Assembly: GCF_000718135.1 (NCBI RefSeq)
Contig: NZ_JOEM01000009.1
Span: 62,001-126,000 of the forward strand
DNA: 64,000 bases
DNA from: Streptomyces cyaneofuscatus
Lineage (GTDB): Bacteria > Actinomycetota > Actinomycetes > Streptomycetales > Streptomycetaceae
Direction of reading: 5' to 3'
The translations under genes were made by a program, and so were the position numbers. Below are positions 1-7,568 of the stretch, in pieces. How positions within the stretch are numbered: position 1 is the first letter of the stretch; every line of letters starts with the position of its first letter. Under the pieces are notes generated by a model that was not told the origin of the DNA, did no database searches, and saw only the letters and a program-made list of their open reading frames with translations.

Positions 1-1
1 G

Positions 2-889
2 CGGGTCCCACGATTCGCCACATTGCTGACCGATGACGGGGTCACGGTCGAGGCGGTGTACGAGCCGTGTACGGCGGGTTTCGGCGCATCTGCGGGGGCG
101 CGGGCGGAACCGGCCGCCGACACCCCCGTGATCGTGGTGGCGCACGGGTTCACGGGCTCGGTCGACCGCCCCGCCGTACGCCGGGCCGCGCGGGTGTTCT
201 CCCAGCGTGCGGCCGTGATCACGTTCTCGTTCCGGGGCCACGGGCGGTCCGGCGGGCGCTCCACGGTGGGCGACCGCGAGGTGCTGGATCTGGCGGCCGC
301 GGTGGCGTGGGCGCGGACCCTGGGGCACCGCCGGGTGGTTACGGTCGGGTTCTCCATGGGCGGCTCGGTGGTGCTCCGGCACGGCGCTCTGTATACGGAC
401 GGATCCGAGGCACGCGATGCGGCCGTTCGTGTACCGGTGCGCGAACGGCGCACGGAGGCGCACTCAGGGGCGCACTCGGGCGCGGGAGTGGCGCACTCGG
501 ACGCGGTGGTGGCGGTCAGCTCTCCCGCCCGCTGGTACTACCGGGGTACGGCCCCGATGCGCCGCCTGCACTGGGTGGTCACCCGGCCCTCGGGGCGCCT
601 CGTCGGGCGGTACGGATTCCGTACCCGGATCGCCACCGAGGACTGGGACCCCGTCCCGCTCTCCCCGGTCGCCGCGGTCCCGCTCATCGCCCCGGCCCCG
701 CTGCTGCTCGTGCACGGCGACCGGGACCCGTACTTCCCGCTGGACCACCCGCGCATGCTGGCCGGGGCGGCGGGGGAGGGCGGCGCCGAGCTGTGGCTGG
801 AGCGGGGGATGGGGCACGCGGAGAACGCGGCGGACGACGCCCTCCTCGGCCGGATCGCCGACTGGGCGACGGGCGCGCTGTCCGCGTGA
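2..889 (+). CDS. Alpha/beta-hydrolase (5' end outside window)
   Basis: Cytoplasmic serine hydrolase of the alpha/beta fold; the substrate cannot be read from sequence. The frame is open to the left edge, so the real start is upstream; the first start codon inside the window is TTG at 23. Numbered from that TTG, the oxyanion HG is at 41-42 and the nucleophile elbow GFSMGG carries Ser111. The acid lies in HGDRDPYFP and the catalytic His in GMGHAENA near the end. An insert with AHSGAHSG-type repeats follows the elbow and looks lineage-specific. The next gene on the same strand starts 57 nt downstream. Fold certain, function open. Confidence 0.85.
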   Translation, partial: RVPRFATLLTDDGVTVEAVYEPCTAGFGASAGARAEPAADTPVIVVAHGFTGSVDRPAVRRAARVFSQRAAVITFSFRGHGRSGGRSTVGDREVLDLAAAVAWARTLGHRRVVTVGFSMGGSVVLRHGALYTDGSEARDAAVRVPVRERRTEAHSGAHSGAGVAHSDAVVAVSSPARWYYRGTAPMRRLHWVVTRPSGRLVGRYGFRTRIATEDWDPVPLSPVAAVPLIAPAPLLLVHGDRDPYFPLDHPRMLAGAAGEGGAELWLERGMGHAENAADDALLGRIADWATGALSA

Positions 890-946
890 CCCATCATGGA
901 GAGCTGACGCACACGCGTCCGACGAACCGACCGAAGGAGTGGCGCC

Positions 947-1201
947 ATGGCAGCGGGGACGATCCGCTACTGGGCCGCGGCCAAGGCCGCCGCGGGCACC
1001 GGGGAGGAGCCGTACGCGGCGGAGACCCTCGCCGAGGCGCTCGACGCCGTACGCGAACGGCACCCCGGCGAGCTGAGCCGGGTGCTCCAGCGGTGCTCGT
1101 TCCTCATCGACGGCAACCCCGTCGGTACCCGTGGGCATGAGACCGTACGCCTTGCCGAGGGCGGCACGGTCGAGGTGCTCCCGCCGTTCGCAGGAGGGTG
1201 A
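947..1201 (+). CDS. MoaD/ThiS-family sulfur carrier protein
   Basis: Small beta-grasp sulfur carrier. The 84-residue protein ends in the Gly-Gly tail (PPFAGG) that family members use for adenylation and thiocarboxylation. A GAAGGAG ribosome binding site lies 7 nt before the ATG. No MoaE, MoeB or ThiG gene is adjacent, so the pathway (molybdopterin, cysteine or thiamine) is not set by context; MoaD-like is my best reading because of length and tail. It is followed 10 nt later by a membrane-protein gene and may share its transcript. Confidence 0.85.
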   Translation: MAAGTIRYWAAAKAAAGTGEEPYAAETLAEALDAVRERHPGELSRVLQRCSFLIDGNPVGTRGHETVRLAEGGTVEVLPPFAGG

Positions 1202-1211
1202 ACCGCAGGCC

Positions 1212-2534
1212 ATGAGCAGCAGCGATCAGCAGTACCCGTACCCGTACGACCCCCAGCAGCAGCCCCCGCAGGCCTACCAGTCCGAGCAGCCCCAGGCGCC
1301 GCAGGACTGGCCCGACGGGACGGCCGGGCAGTCCGCGCTGCCCCAGGAGCCGGGCGGCTACGACCAGGGCGGGACGCAGACGTGGCAGGCGCCGACCTGG
1401 GACACGCAGTACCAGCCGACGATCCGGCGGGATCAGGGGCCGTACCAGGGGCCGGCGGACGCGCAGGGTTACGGGCAGCCGGACGCGTACGGAACCGGGC
1501 AGCCCGACCCGTACGGGACACCGCAGCCGCAGTACCAGGAGCCGCAGCCCCAGCCGCTGTATCAGGAGCCGCAGTACCACCAGCCGTACCAGGAGCCCCA
1601 GCAGCCGTACCGGCCCGTCACCGACGCCGCCTACCTGCCCCCGCAGGGCGCCTCCGGGTCCCTCCCGCTCCCGCCCGAGGTCCCGGCCGCCTCTCCGGCC
1701 GCCCCCGTACCCCCGGTAGTGGCCCAGGCGCCCGACGCCTCCGGCTACAGCGCCCCCACCACCCTCGGCAACGCCCGGATCACCGACGCCCAGCGGGCCC
1801 GGGCCGAGGGGCGCTCGCCGATCATCGCGCCCGGGATGCAGCCCGCCGCGATCACCGCCGGGCTCGGCCTGCTCCTCGCGGGCGGCGCGGCCATCGGCTC
1901 GTACGCCCTGCTCGTCCCGCTCGTCCTCCTCCAGGCGGTGACCGCCGCCGGCTGGTTCCGGCTCAACGGCATGTGGCCGGCCCGCCAGGGCATCGCGCTC
2001 GCCTTCGCCGGCGGCCTCGTCGCCGACGCCGCGCTCCTCGCGGCGGGCCGGGAGCACGGGCCCACCGCACTCCTGGGCACCCTGGGGGTCTGGGTGCTGC
2101 TCGCCGTCGTCCTCCAGCTCCGCTCGCCCGCGACCGGCGAGGAGCGGATGTACGGCCTGATGGCCACGGTCGTCTCGGCGGCCCTCGCGGTCCTCGCCGC
2201 CGGGCACCTGGCGGCGATCCCGGACGCGGTGACGGTCGGCGGGGTGGCGGTCGCGGCCGCCGTCCTCGCCAGGGCGCTGCCGCTGCCGGGTGCCGCGTCG
2301 GTCGTGGTGGCGCTGCTCGCGGGCGCGGGCGCCGGCATCGCGGTGGGCGGCTTCACGGAGTACGGCGGCCAGGGGGCGCTCCTCGGCCTCGCGGCGGGCG
2401 TCAGCGCCCTGATCGGGCTGCGGGTGGCGAGCTACGACTATCCGTCCCGCTTCGTCCACATGACGGCGGGGGTGGCGCTGCCGCTCGCCGCGGCGGCCCC
2501 GGTGGTCTATCTGATCGGCCGCGCGCTGGCCTGA
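1212..2534 (+). CDS. Multi-pass membrane protein with Gln/Pro/Tyr-rich N-terminus
   Basis: Protein of 440 residues with two parts. Roughly the first 200 residues are low-complexity, rich in Gln, Pro and Tyr, with QPDPYGT- and YQEPQ-like repeats, and probably lie in the cytosol. The rest holds about nine hydrophobic Ala/Leu/Val/Gly-rich helices. The start ATG at 1212 is the first plausible one after the MoaD stop; the AGGAGGG at 1191-1197 is rather far (14 nt). I do not recognise a catalytic motif. Such proline-rich membrane proteins are common in Streptomyces but functionally uncharacterised; no role is claimed. Confidence 0.75.
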   Translation: MSSSDQQYPYPYDPQQQPPQAYQSEQPQAPQDWPDGTAGQSALPQEPGGYDQGGTQTWQAPTWDTQYQPTIRRDQGPYQGPADAQGYGQPDAYGTGQPDPYGTPQPQYQEPQPQPLYQEPQYHQPYQEPQQPYRPVTDAAYLPPQGASGSLPLPPEVPAASPAAPVPPVVAQAPDASGYSAPTTLGNARITDAQRARAEGRSPIIAPGMQPAAITAGLGLLLAGGAAIGSYALLVPLVLLQAVTAAGWFRLNGMWPARQGIALAFAGGLVADAALLAAGREHGPTALLGTLGVWVLLAVVLQLRSPATGEERMYGLMATVVSAALAVLAAGHLAAIPDAVTVGGVAVAAAVLARALPLPGAASVVVALLAGAGAGIAVGGFTEYGGQGALLGLAAGVSALIGLRVASYDYPSRFVHMTAGVALPLAAAAPVVYLIGRALA

Positions 2535-2686
2535 CGCGTACTCACCGGGGCCGTACGGGCCGCGCGGGCCTGACGTGCCCTCAACGGGGGTACGCGCACC
2601 GGGAACCACGGGAACCGATCGGGTGGCGCCACTCGTCGATCACCTGGGGGCACTGACCGTACGGCCGAGGTGGGGGAACCACACAC

Positions 2687-3376
2687 ATGCGCGCACTGCG
2701 AATACTGCTGGTCCTGCTGGTGGTGGTCGGCGCCCTCTTCGTCGCGGCCGACCGGCTGGCGCTCCACTTCGCCGAGTCGGAGGCCGAGGACCGGGTCAGG
2801 ATCAGCGGTGGCAGCGCCGGGACGACCGAGGTCTCGGTCAAGGGCTTCCCGTTCCTGACCCAGCTCGCCGCCTCGGAGTTCGACCGGGTCGACGTGGTGC
2901 TGAAGGACATGAAGACCGAGGCCGCGGGCCGTGCGATACGGGTCGGCGAGGTGCGGGCGCAGCTCCACGACGTGAAGCTCGGCTCCGGGTACTCCAGCGC
3001 CACGGCGGCCCGCGCCACCGGCACCGCCGTCGTCTCGTACGCGGACCTGACGGCGGCCGCGGAGGACGGTGTCACCGTCGCGTACGGCGGCGACGGCAAG
3101 GTGAAGGTCACCGGCACGGTCGAGATCCTCGGCCGCCCGATCTCCCGCAGCGTGGTCTCCACCGTGACCCGGGTCGACGGCCACACGATCAAGGTGCGGG
3201 CGGACGAGGTGCCGGGCGAGGGCATCCCGGGCGTGGAGCAGCTGGTGCGGACGAGGACGGACTTCGAAGGGGACATCGACGGTCTGCCGAAGGGCCTCGA
3301 ACTCCAGAAGATCCAGGTGACGGAGAACGGCCTGGAGATCGCGCTGAACGGCTCGGACGTCTCGCTGACGGGCTGA
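2687..3376 (+). CDS. LmeA-type (DUF2993) lipid-binding protein
   Basis: Protein of 229 residues with one N-terminal membrane/signal segment (about residues 3-20, LRILLVLLVVVGALFVA) followed by a soluble extracytoplasmic domain. The pattern VSVKGFPFLTQLAASEFDRV and the alternating strands fit the DUF2993 family. Its mycobacterial member LmeA is a periplasmic lipid-binding protein needed for mannan elongation. No active site is expected. The gene stands alone, with 152 nt upstream and the promoter of the sulfurtransferase leader downstream. Family assignment is from pattern recognition; the ligand is unknown. Confidence 0.75.
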   Translation: MRALRILLVLLVVVGALFVAADRLALHFAESEAEDRVRISGGSAGTTEVSVKGFPFLTQLAASEFDRVDVVLKDMKTEAAGRAIRVGEVRAQLHDVKLGSGYSSATAARATGTAVVSYADLTAAAEDGVTVAYGGDGKVKVTGTVEILGRPISRSVVSTVTRVDGHTIKVRADEVPGEGIPGVEQLVRTRTDFEGDIDGLPKGLELQKIQVTENGLEIALNGSDVSLTG

Positions 3377-3489
3377 TTCCCCGCCCACGGCCCGCCGATC
3401 CGGATAGTGAGACGCCGGTGTCCGGTCCGTAGATGCGCGGCGGACGAGGAGCGGCGGGAAACCGGCTCCGGGGCGCGCCTCCTCGGTTC

Positions 3490-3564
3490 TCGTCTCGCAT
3501 CATGGATGATCGCGTCTCATCATGCGACACGACGGTGACATCTCCGCCCGTACCTCCCTACGAT
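3490..3564 (+). promoter_or_regulatory. Promoter and candidate operator for the Cys leader/sulfurtransferase
   Basis: A -35 GTGACA (3535-3540) and -10 TACGAT (3559-3564) are separated by 18 nt. This places transcription start at about 3571, essentially on the leader ATG at 3572. Upstream, 3490-3533 contains related TCGCATCATG and CATCATGCGA half-sites and GCGTCTCA (3512-3519), which is the inverted copy of TGAGACGC at 3408-3415. A sulfur-responsive repressor or activator is a reasonable guess; none is identified. Confidence 0.5.
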
Positions 3565-3571
3565 CGGACCC

Positions 3572-3652
3572 ATGAAGCGACAGGCGGATCTCACGAAGCG
3601 GCGGGCAGTAGACCTGTGCCGCGTCGCCGCCATGCTCTGTCGCACCTCCTGA
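3572..3652 (+). CDS. Cysteine-containing leader (attenuator) peptide, 26 aa
   Basis: Twenty-six codons: the peptide begins MKRQADLTKRR and ends LCRVAAMLCRTS, with two Cys codons (TGC at 3617, TGT at 3638) each followed by Arg. Similar short peptides with CR motifs precede sulfur-assimilation genes in many actinomycetes and are thought to work as cysteine attenuators. The predicted transcript starts at or next to the ATG, so translation would be leaderless. The sulfurtransferase starts 169 nt after the stop. The attenuation function is inferred from position and composition. Confidence 0.65.
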   Translation: MKRQADLTKRRAVDLCRVAAMLCRTS

Positions 3653-3821
3653 GCGGGGCGTTCGTCCGTCCCGCCACCCCCTCGGCCCTTCGACCACTGT
3701 CAGGGCCGGCCCCGTGCCCCGTACGCGCCGCGCTCCGTCCGTCCGCGTGTATACCCGCACCCCCGCACGATCACTCCGCATCTCGCACCACCCGCCGCAG
3801 ACTGCCCCGGAGGAGAACAAC

Positions 3822-4661
3822 ATGAGCCGCAGCGACGTCCTGGTAGACGCCGACTGGGTCGAGGCCCACATCGACGACCCGCAGGTCGCCATCGTCGAGG
3901 TCGACGAGGACACCTCGGCGTACGAGAAGAACCACATCAAGAACGCGATCCGGATCGACTGGACGAAGGACCTCCAGGACCCGGTCCGCCGTGACTTCGT
4001 GGACCAGGCCGGCTTCGAGAAGCTGCTCAGCGAGAAGGGCATCGGCAACGACACGCTGGTCGTCCTCTACGGCGGCAACAACAACTGGTTCGCGTCCTAC
4101 GCCTACTGGTACTTCAAGCTGTACGGCCACGAGAACGTCAAGCTCCTCGACGGCGGCCGCAAGAAGTGGGAGCTGGACTCCCGCGACCTGACCGACGCCG
4201 TTCCGACGCGCCCGGCCACCGAGTACAAGGCCAAGCCGCAGGACGAGTCGATCCGCGCCTACCGCGACGACGTCGTGAAGGCCATCGGCAGCCAGAACCT
4301 GGTCGACGTGCGCTCGCCCGACGAGTTCAGCGGCAAGCTGCTCGCCCCGGCGCACCTCCCGCAGGAGCAGTCGCAGCGCCCCGGCCACGTGCCGAGCGCC
4401 CGCAACATCCCGTGGTCGAAGAACGCCAACGACGACGGCACCTTCAAGTCGGACGACGAGCTCAAGGCCCTCTACGAGGACGAGCAGGTCGACCTGTCGA
4501 AGGACACCATCGCCTACTGCCGCATCGGTGAGCGCTCCGCGCTCACCTGGTTCGTCCTGCACGAGCTGCTCGGCCAGGAGAACGTCAAGAACTACGACGG
4601 CTCGTGGACCGAGTACGGCTCCCTCGTCGGCGTGCCGATCGAGCTCGGCGCCAACAAGTAA
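3822..4661 (+). CDS. Rhodanese-type sulfurtransferase (thiosulfate/3-mercaptopyruvate)
   Basis: Two-domain rhodanese of 279 residues that moves a sulfane sulfur from thiosulfate or mercaptopyruvate to an acceptor in the cytosol. The N-terminal domain is catalytically inert. The C-terminal domain carries the active loop CRIGERS with Cys233 in TIAYCRIGERSALTW, the loop seen in actinobacterial CysA-type enzymes. GGAGGAG sits 6 nt before the ATG at 3822. The leader peptide upstream and the SseC-like gene 41 nt downstream point to a sulfur-responsive operon. Thiosulfate versus mercaptopyruvate preference cannot be decided from the loop alone. Confidence 0.92.
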   Translation: MSRSDVLVDADWVEAHIDDPQVAIVEVDEDTSAYEKNHIKNAIRIDWTKDLQDPVRRDFVDQAGFEKLLSEKGIGNDTLVVLYGGNNNWFASYAYWYFKLYGHENVKLLDGGRKKWELDSRDLTDAVPTRPATEYKAKPQDESIRAYRDDVVKAIGSQNLVDVRSPDEFSGKLLAPAHLPQEQSQRPGHVPSARNIPWSKNANDDGTFKSDDELKALYEDEQVDLSKDTIAYCRIGERSALTWFVLHELLGQENVKNYDGSWTEYGSLVGVPIELGANK

Positions 4662-4702
4662 CCGACCGACCAGCACCACTTCGACCAGAAGGACAGAACC
4701 TC

Positions 4703-4990
4703 ATGTGTGGAGCACAGGCCGGCGGCCCCGACGCTTCGACGATCAAGCCCGGTGAGACCACCATCCAGGGCAGCGTGACCCGCGACGGCGAGCCCGTCAC
4801 CGGTTACGTGCGTCTGCTGGACTCGACCGGCGAGTTCACCGCCGAGGTCCCGACCTCGGCGACCGGACAGTTCCGCTTCTACGCGGCCGAGGGCACCTGG
4901 ACGCTCCGCGCCCTGGTCCCGGGCGGCAGCGCCGACCGCACGGTCGTCGCGCAGACCGGTGGACTCTCCGAGGTCGCGATCGCCGTCTGA
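4703..4990 (+). CDS. SseC-like DUF1416 protein, sulfurtransferase partner
   Basis: A 95-residue beta-sandwich (transthyretin/carboxypeptidase-regulatory-like) protein beginning MCGAQAGG. The core GYVRLLDSTGEFTAEV and SATGQFRFYAAEGTWTLRAL match the DUF1416 family. In Mycobacterium the homologue (SseC) is encoded next to the rhodanese. It has no obvious active site, and only one Cys (residue 2), which is conserved at the family's start. GAAGGA lies about 10 nt before the ATG. Its association with the sulfurtransferase is established by synteny; its biochemical role is not known. Confidence 0.85.
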   Translation: MCGAQAGGPDASTIKPGETTIQGSVTRDGEPVTGYVRLLDSTGEFTAEVPTSATGQFRFYAAEGTWTLRALVPGGSADRTVVAQTGGLSEVAIAV

Positions 4991-5039
4991 TTCGTCTGAT
5001 TCCACGGCATGGCCGGTCGACGGCAACAGAACGGCCGGA

Positions 5040-5087
5040 GGGCCGCACCCCAGGGGGTTGGACGCCACCTGACGCGGGGTGCGGCCC
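5040..5087 (+). terminator. Strong hairpin terminator of the sulfurtransferase operon
   Basis: Perfect 12-bp stem, GGGCCGCACCCC (5040-5051) pairing with GGGGTGCGGCCC (5076-5087), followed by TTC. It lies 50 nt after the DUF1416 stop and before the next gene at 5131, so it probably ends the sulfur operon. Confidence 0.85.
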
Positions 5088-5130
5088 TTCGCGCCGTCCG
5101 GAAACCGTCCCGCGGTTCTACGCTGGAGAC

Positions 5131-5388
5131 ATGTACGCCCGACGCCGGCGCGGCTACTTCTGGATGATGGGCGGATGCGTCGCCCTCTTCGTCTCCGCCT
5201 GGGCGGTCGTGCGCCTGTGGTCGATGCCGGCCGCCGTCGCGATGTGCCTGGTCGCCATGGTGATCCCGCCCGTCGCCGCGGTGCTCGCCAACCGGCGGGG
5301 GCCGGAGGACCGGTGGTGGGACGATCCCTCCGGCGACCCGAAGTCCGACGAGTGGTGGGACGAGCTGGACGGCAGGAAGCGGTACTGA
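5131..5388 (+). CDS. DUF3099 small membrane protein
   Basis: An 85-residue protein with a basic N-terminus (YARRRRGYF), two hydrophobic helices (about residues 10-30 and 34-51) and an acidic tryptophan-rich tail (RWWDDP, EWWDELDG). This arrangement is the DUF3099 family, an actinobacterial membrane protein of unknown role. TGGAGAC precedes the ATG. It converges on the DsrE gene with 28 nt between stops and has its own start just after the terminator. Confidence 0.8.
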   Translation: MYARRRRGYFWMMGGCVALFVSAWAVVRLWSMPAAVAMCLVAMVIPPVAAVLANRRGPEDRWWDDPSGDPKSDEWWDELDGRKRY

Positions 5389-5416
5389 GGCCCGGGTGAG
5401 GGCCGGTGGGCGAGGG

Positions 5417-5779
5417 TCAGTAGACGAGCGCCTGCGTGCCGTCCGCCATGGCCTCCTGCACGAAGACCTGCGCCCCCGCGATCCGTACGCCCTCCAGCAC
5501 GTCCTTCTCCGTGATCTCACGCCGGGCCGCGCACTGCGTGCAGAGGGTGACCCGGCCGCCCGCCAGGATCGAGTCGAGCAGATCGGGCAGCGGCGCGGCG
5601 TGCGGCAGCTCGAACTCGGCGGCCCGGCCCGGCAGCGCGAACCACGACGACTCCCCGGTCAGCCAGAGCGAGACCTCCACGCCACTGGCCACGGCCACCG
5701 CCGCCACGGTGAAGGCCTGCGAACACCGCTCGGCGGCTTCGGGCCCGGCGGTCACCTTGATCACGAGCTTCTTCGGCAT
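5417..5779 (-). CDS. DsrE-family protein
   Basis: A 120-residue single-domain DsrE/DsrF-like protein starting MPKKLVIKVTAGPEAAERC. Members bind or transfer sulfur or act as small regulators. The CTQC pair (LCTQCAARREI) lies where DsrE-type proteins carry reactive Cys residues, so sulfur chemistry is plausible; this fits the nearby sulfurtransferase but is not proof. The substrate is unknown. It lies on the opposite strand to the sulfur operon and is therefore transcribed separately. Confidence 0.75.
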   Translation of the reverse strand: MPKKLVIKVTAGPEAAERCSQAFTVAAVAVASGVEVSLWLTGESSWFALPGRAAEFELPHAAPLPDLLDSILAGGRVTLCTQCAARREITEKDVLEGVRIAGAQVFVQEAMADGTQALVY

Positions 5780-5828
5780 GGGCCGAACTGTAATCGGCTC
5801 CGCAGGGCCCGGTCCGCACCGGATTCTC

Positions 5829-6260
5829 TTACGGGGTGAACTCGGCGATGCGATAGGCGGCCATCCCGGAAGCCTCGCCGACGGCGGTCACATCGATCGT
5901 GACCCTGCTCGGTGCGTCATGGACGCGCATATGGACGGGCGCCCCGCCGCATTCCACTTTCTTCACCTCTGTGGCGCCCTTGCTCTGCACGGTCGCCTCG
6001 GCCGCGCCGCTGCCCGCACAGGCGAAGCTCACCTTGTACGACTCTCCCGGCGTCAGCAGCGGCTGGGTGTGGATGCCCTCGGCGAGACGTCCCGCCCCGG
6101 TTCCGAGCTCCGGCCCGTCGGCGGTCGCGCCCACGGCGGCCTCGGCCTCATGGCCGAGCTTCGCGTCCCGCTCCTCCTGCCCCGGCCCTCCCCGCCCGCC
6201 CCCGCCCGCCCCCCGCCCGCCCCCGTGGCCGCCACCTGGACGAGAAGGCCGGGCCCCCAC
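5829..6260 (-). CDS. Hypothetical protein, possibly 5'-truncated lipoprotein
   Basis: A 143-residue frame from a GTG at 6260. The C-terminal ~100 residues look like a genuine folded domain (LLTPGESYKVSFACAG, VECGGAPVHMRV, strands throughout) with two Cys that could form a disulfide, as in exported proteins. The N-terminus is a Gly/Arg-rich run coded by a long G-rich tract (C-rich on the plus strand, about 6180-6235), with no signal peptide and a TAA two codons upstream. Either the start is lost through slippage in that tract or the protein begins further in. Function not recognised. Confidence 0.5.
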   Translation of the reverse strand: MGARPSRPGGGHGGGRGAGGGGRGGPGQEERDAKLGHEAEAAVGATADGPELGTGAGRLAEGIHTQPLLTPGESYKVSFACAGSGAAEATVQSKGATEVKKVECGGAPVHMRVHDAPSRVTIDVTAVGEASGMAAYRIAEFTP

Positions 6261-6320
6261 CCATTAGGCTGGGACCCGGCCCTGTACTGCCGCCATACCG
6301 CTCATACCGAGGAGCCCTTC

Positions 6321-6422
6321 GTGCTTGAGGCATTCTTCTCCGCCCTGCTCATCCTGGTCTGCGTCGGCGTGCTCGCCTTCACGGTCGTCGCCGTGAAGAA
6401 GCTGTACCAGGGCCAGCGCTGA
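6321..6422 (+). CDS. 33-residue single-pass membrane protein
   Basis: Thirty-four codons from GTG at 6321, with GAGGAG at 6309-6314. The peptide is almost one transmembrane helix (FFSALLILVCVGVLAFTVV) followed by the basic tail KKLYQGQR, giving an N-out or monotopic anchor with a cytosolic positive end. No motif identifies the function. Its tight promoter-proximal placement before the nitrobindin-like gene (53 nt) suggests co-transcription. Small size makes it easy to miss, but the codon bias and ribosome binding site support a real gene. Confidence 0.65.
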   Translation: MLEAFFSALLILVCVGVLAFTVVAVKKLYQGQR

Positions 6423-6475
6423 CCCTCGGCGCACCCGATCGTTCCGCCCCTCCCTCACAGATCGTCTGAGCGCTC

Positions 6476-7048
6476 ATGATCGAGATTCCGTCCGACCTCC
6501 ACCCGGACCTCGTCCCGCTGGCCTTCCTCATCGGCAAGTGGGCGGGCGCGGGCGTTTCCGACTTCCCCGGCGCCGAGAAGTGCAACTTCGGACAGGAGGT
6601 CACGTTCAGCCACGACGGCCGTGACTTCCTGGAGTACGTCTCCCACACCTGGGTCCTGGACGCCGACGGCGACCAGGTCCGCCCGCTGGAGTCGGAGTCC
6701 GGCTACTGGCGCATCGACAAGGACCGCAAGGTCGAGGTCGTCATGGTCCGCGACCAGGGCGTCGTCGAGATCTGGTACGGCGAGCTGGCCGACCAGAAGC
6801 CGCAGATCGACCTGGTCACCGACGCCGTGGCCCGCACCGCGGCCTCCGGCCCGTACACCGGCGGGAAGCGCCTCTACGGGTATGTGAAGAGCGACCTCAT
6901 GTGGGTCGGCGAGAAGGCGACCCCCGAGGTCGAGCTGCGCCCCTACATGTCGGCGCACCTGAAGAAGGTCGTCACCCCGGAAGAGGTCGCCGAGATGGCG
7001 CGGAACCTCGAGGACATGCCCGACGACGGCATCGCGTTCTTCAGGTAG
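6476..7048 (+). CDS. Nitrobindin-like FABP-family heme protein
   Basis: A 190-residue beta-barrel protein of the fatty-acid-binding-protein-like/nitrobindin family. The signature IGKWAGAGVSDFP near residue 20 is the family's GxWxGxG loop. A conserved His near the C-terminus (MSAHLKKV) is in the position of the proximal heme ligand. Family members bind ferric heme and can isomerise peroxynitrite to nitrate. Lying before nur, it is plausibly part of an oxidative/nitrosative stress set. Heme binding is inferred from the motif and His, not shown. Confidence 0.8.
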   Translation: MIEIPSDLHPDLVPLAFLIGKWAGAGVSDFPGAEKCNFGQEVTFSHDGRDFLEYVSHTWVLDADGDQVRPLESESGYWRIDKDRKVEVVMVRDQGVVEIWYGELADQKPQIDLVTDAVARTAASGPYTGGKRLYGYVKSDLMWVGEKATPEVELRPYMSAHLKKVVTPEEVAEMARNLEDMPDDGIAFFR

Positions 7049-7106
7049 GGAAGCCCGCACGGAGCGAGGCCTGCTGGCCGGTGCTCACCCCGCCTACACT
7101 GGGCCT

Positions 7107-7559
7107 GTGGTGAGCACCGACTGGAAGACCGATCTTCGGCAGCGTGGCTACCGGCTGACGCCCCAGCGCCAGCTCGTGCTGGAGGCCGTGGACGCCCTGG
7201 AGCACGCGACCCCGGACTCCATCCTCTGCGAGGTGCGCAAAACCGCCTCCGGCGTGAACATCTCCACCGTCTACCGGACCCTGGAGCTCCTGGAGGAGCT
7301 CGGGCTGGTCAGCCACGCGCACCTCGGGCACGGCGCTCCGACCTACCACCTCGCCGACCGGCACCACCACATCCACCTGGTCTGCCGGGACTGCGAGGGC
7401 GTCATCGAGGCGGACGTCTCCGTCGTCACCGAGTTCACCGAGAAGCTCCGCGCCGACTTCGGCTTCGCGACCGATATGAAGCACTTCGCGATCTTCGGCC
7501 GGTGCGCGGCGTGCACGGCCGCGAGGGACGGCGCGGGCCCCGGCGAGCCCAAGTCGTAG
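7107..7559 (+). CDS. nur: Nickel-responsive Fur-family repressor Nur
   Basis: A 150-residue Fur-type metalloregulator: winged helix (residues about 1-82) and C-terminal dimerisation domain. All ligands described for Streptomyces coelicolor Nur are present at the same numbers: M-site His33, His86, His88 and His90, and nickel-site His70, His72 and His126. Nur with nickel represses nickel uptake and the iron superoxide dismutase gene. The sequence has CRDC and CAAC pairs in addition. The start is GTG at 7107. ygfZ follows after 9 nt and is probably co-transcribed. Confidence 0.93.
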   Translation: MVSTDWKTDLRQRGYRLTPQRQLVLEAVDALEHATPDSILCEVRKTASGVNISTVYRTLELLEELGLVSHAHLGHGAPTYHLADRHHHIHLVCRDCEGVIEADVSVVTEFTEKLRADFGFATDMKHFAIFGRCAACTAARDGAGPGEPKS

Positions 7560-7568
7560 GCTGGGCTC

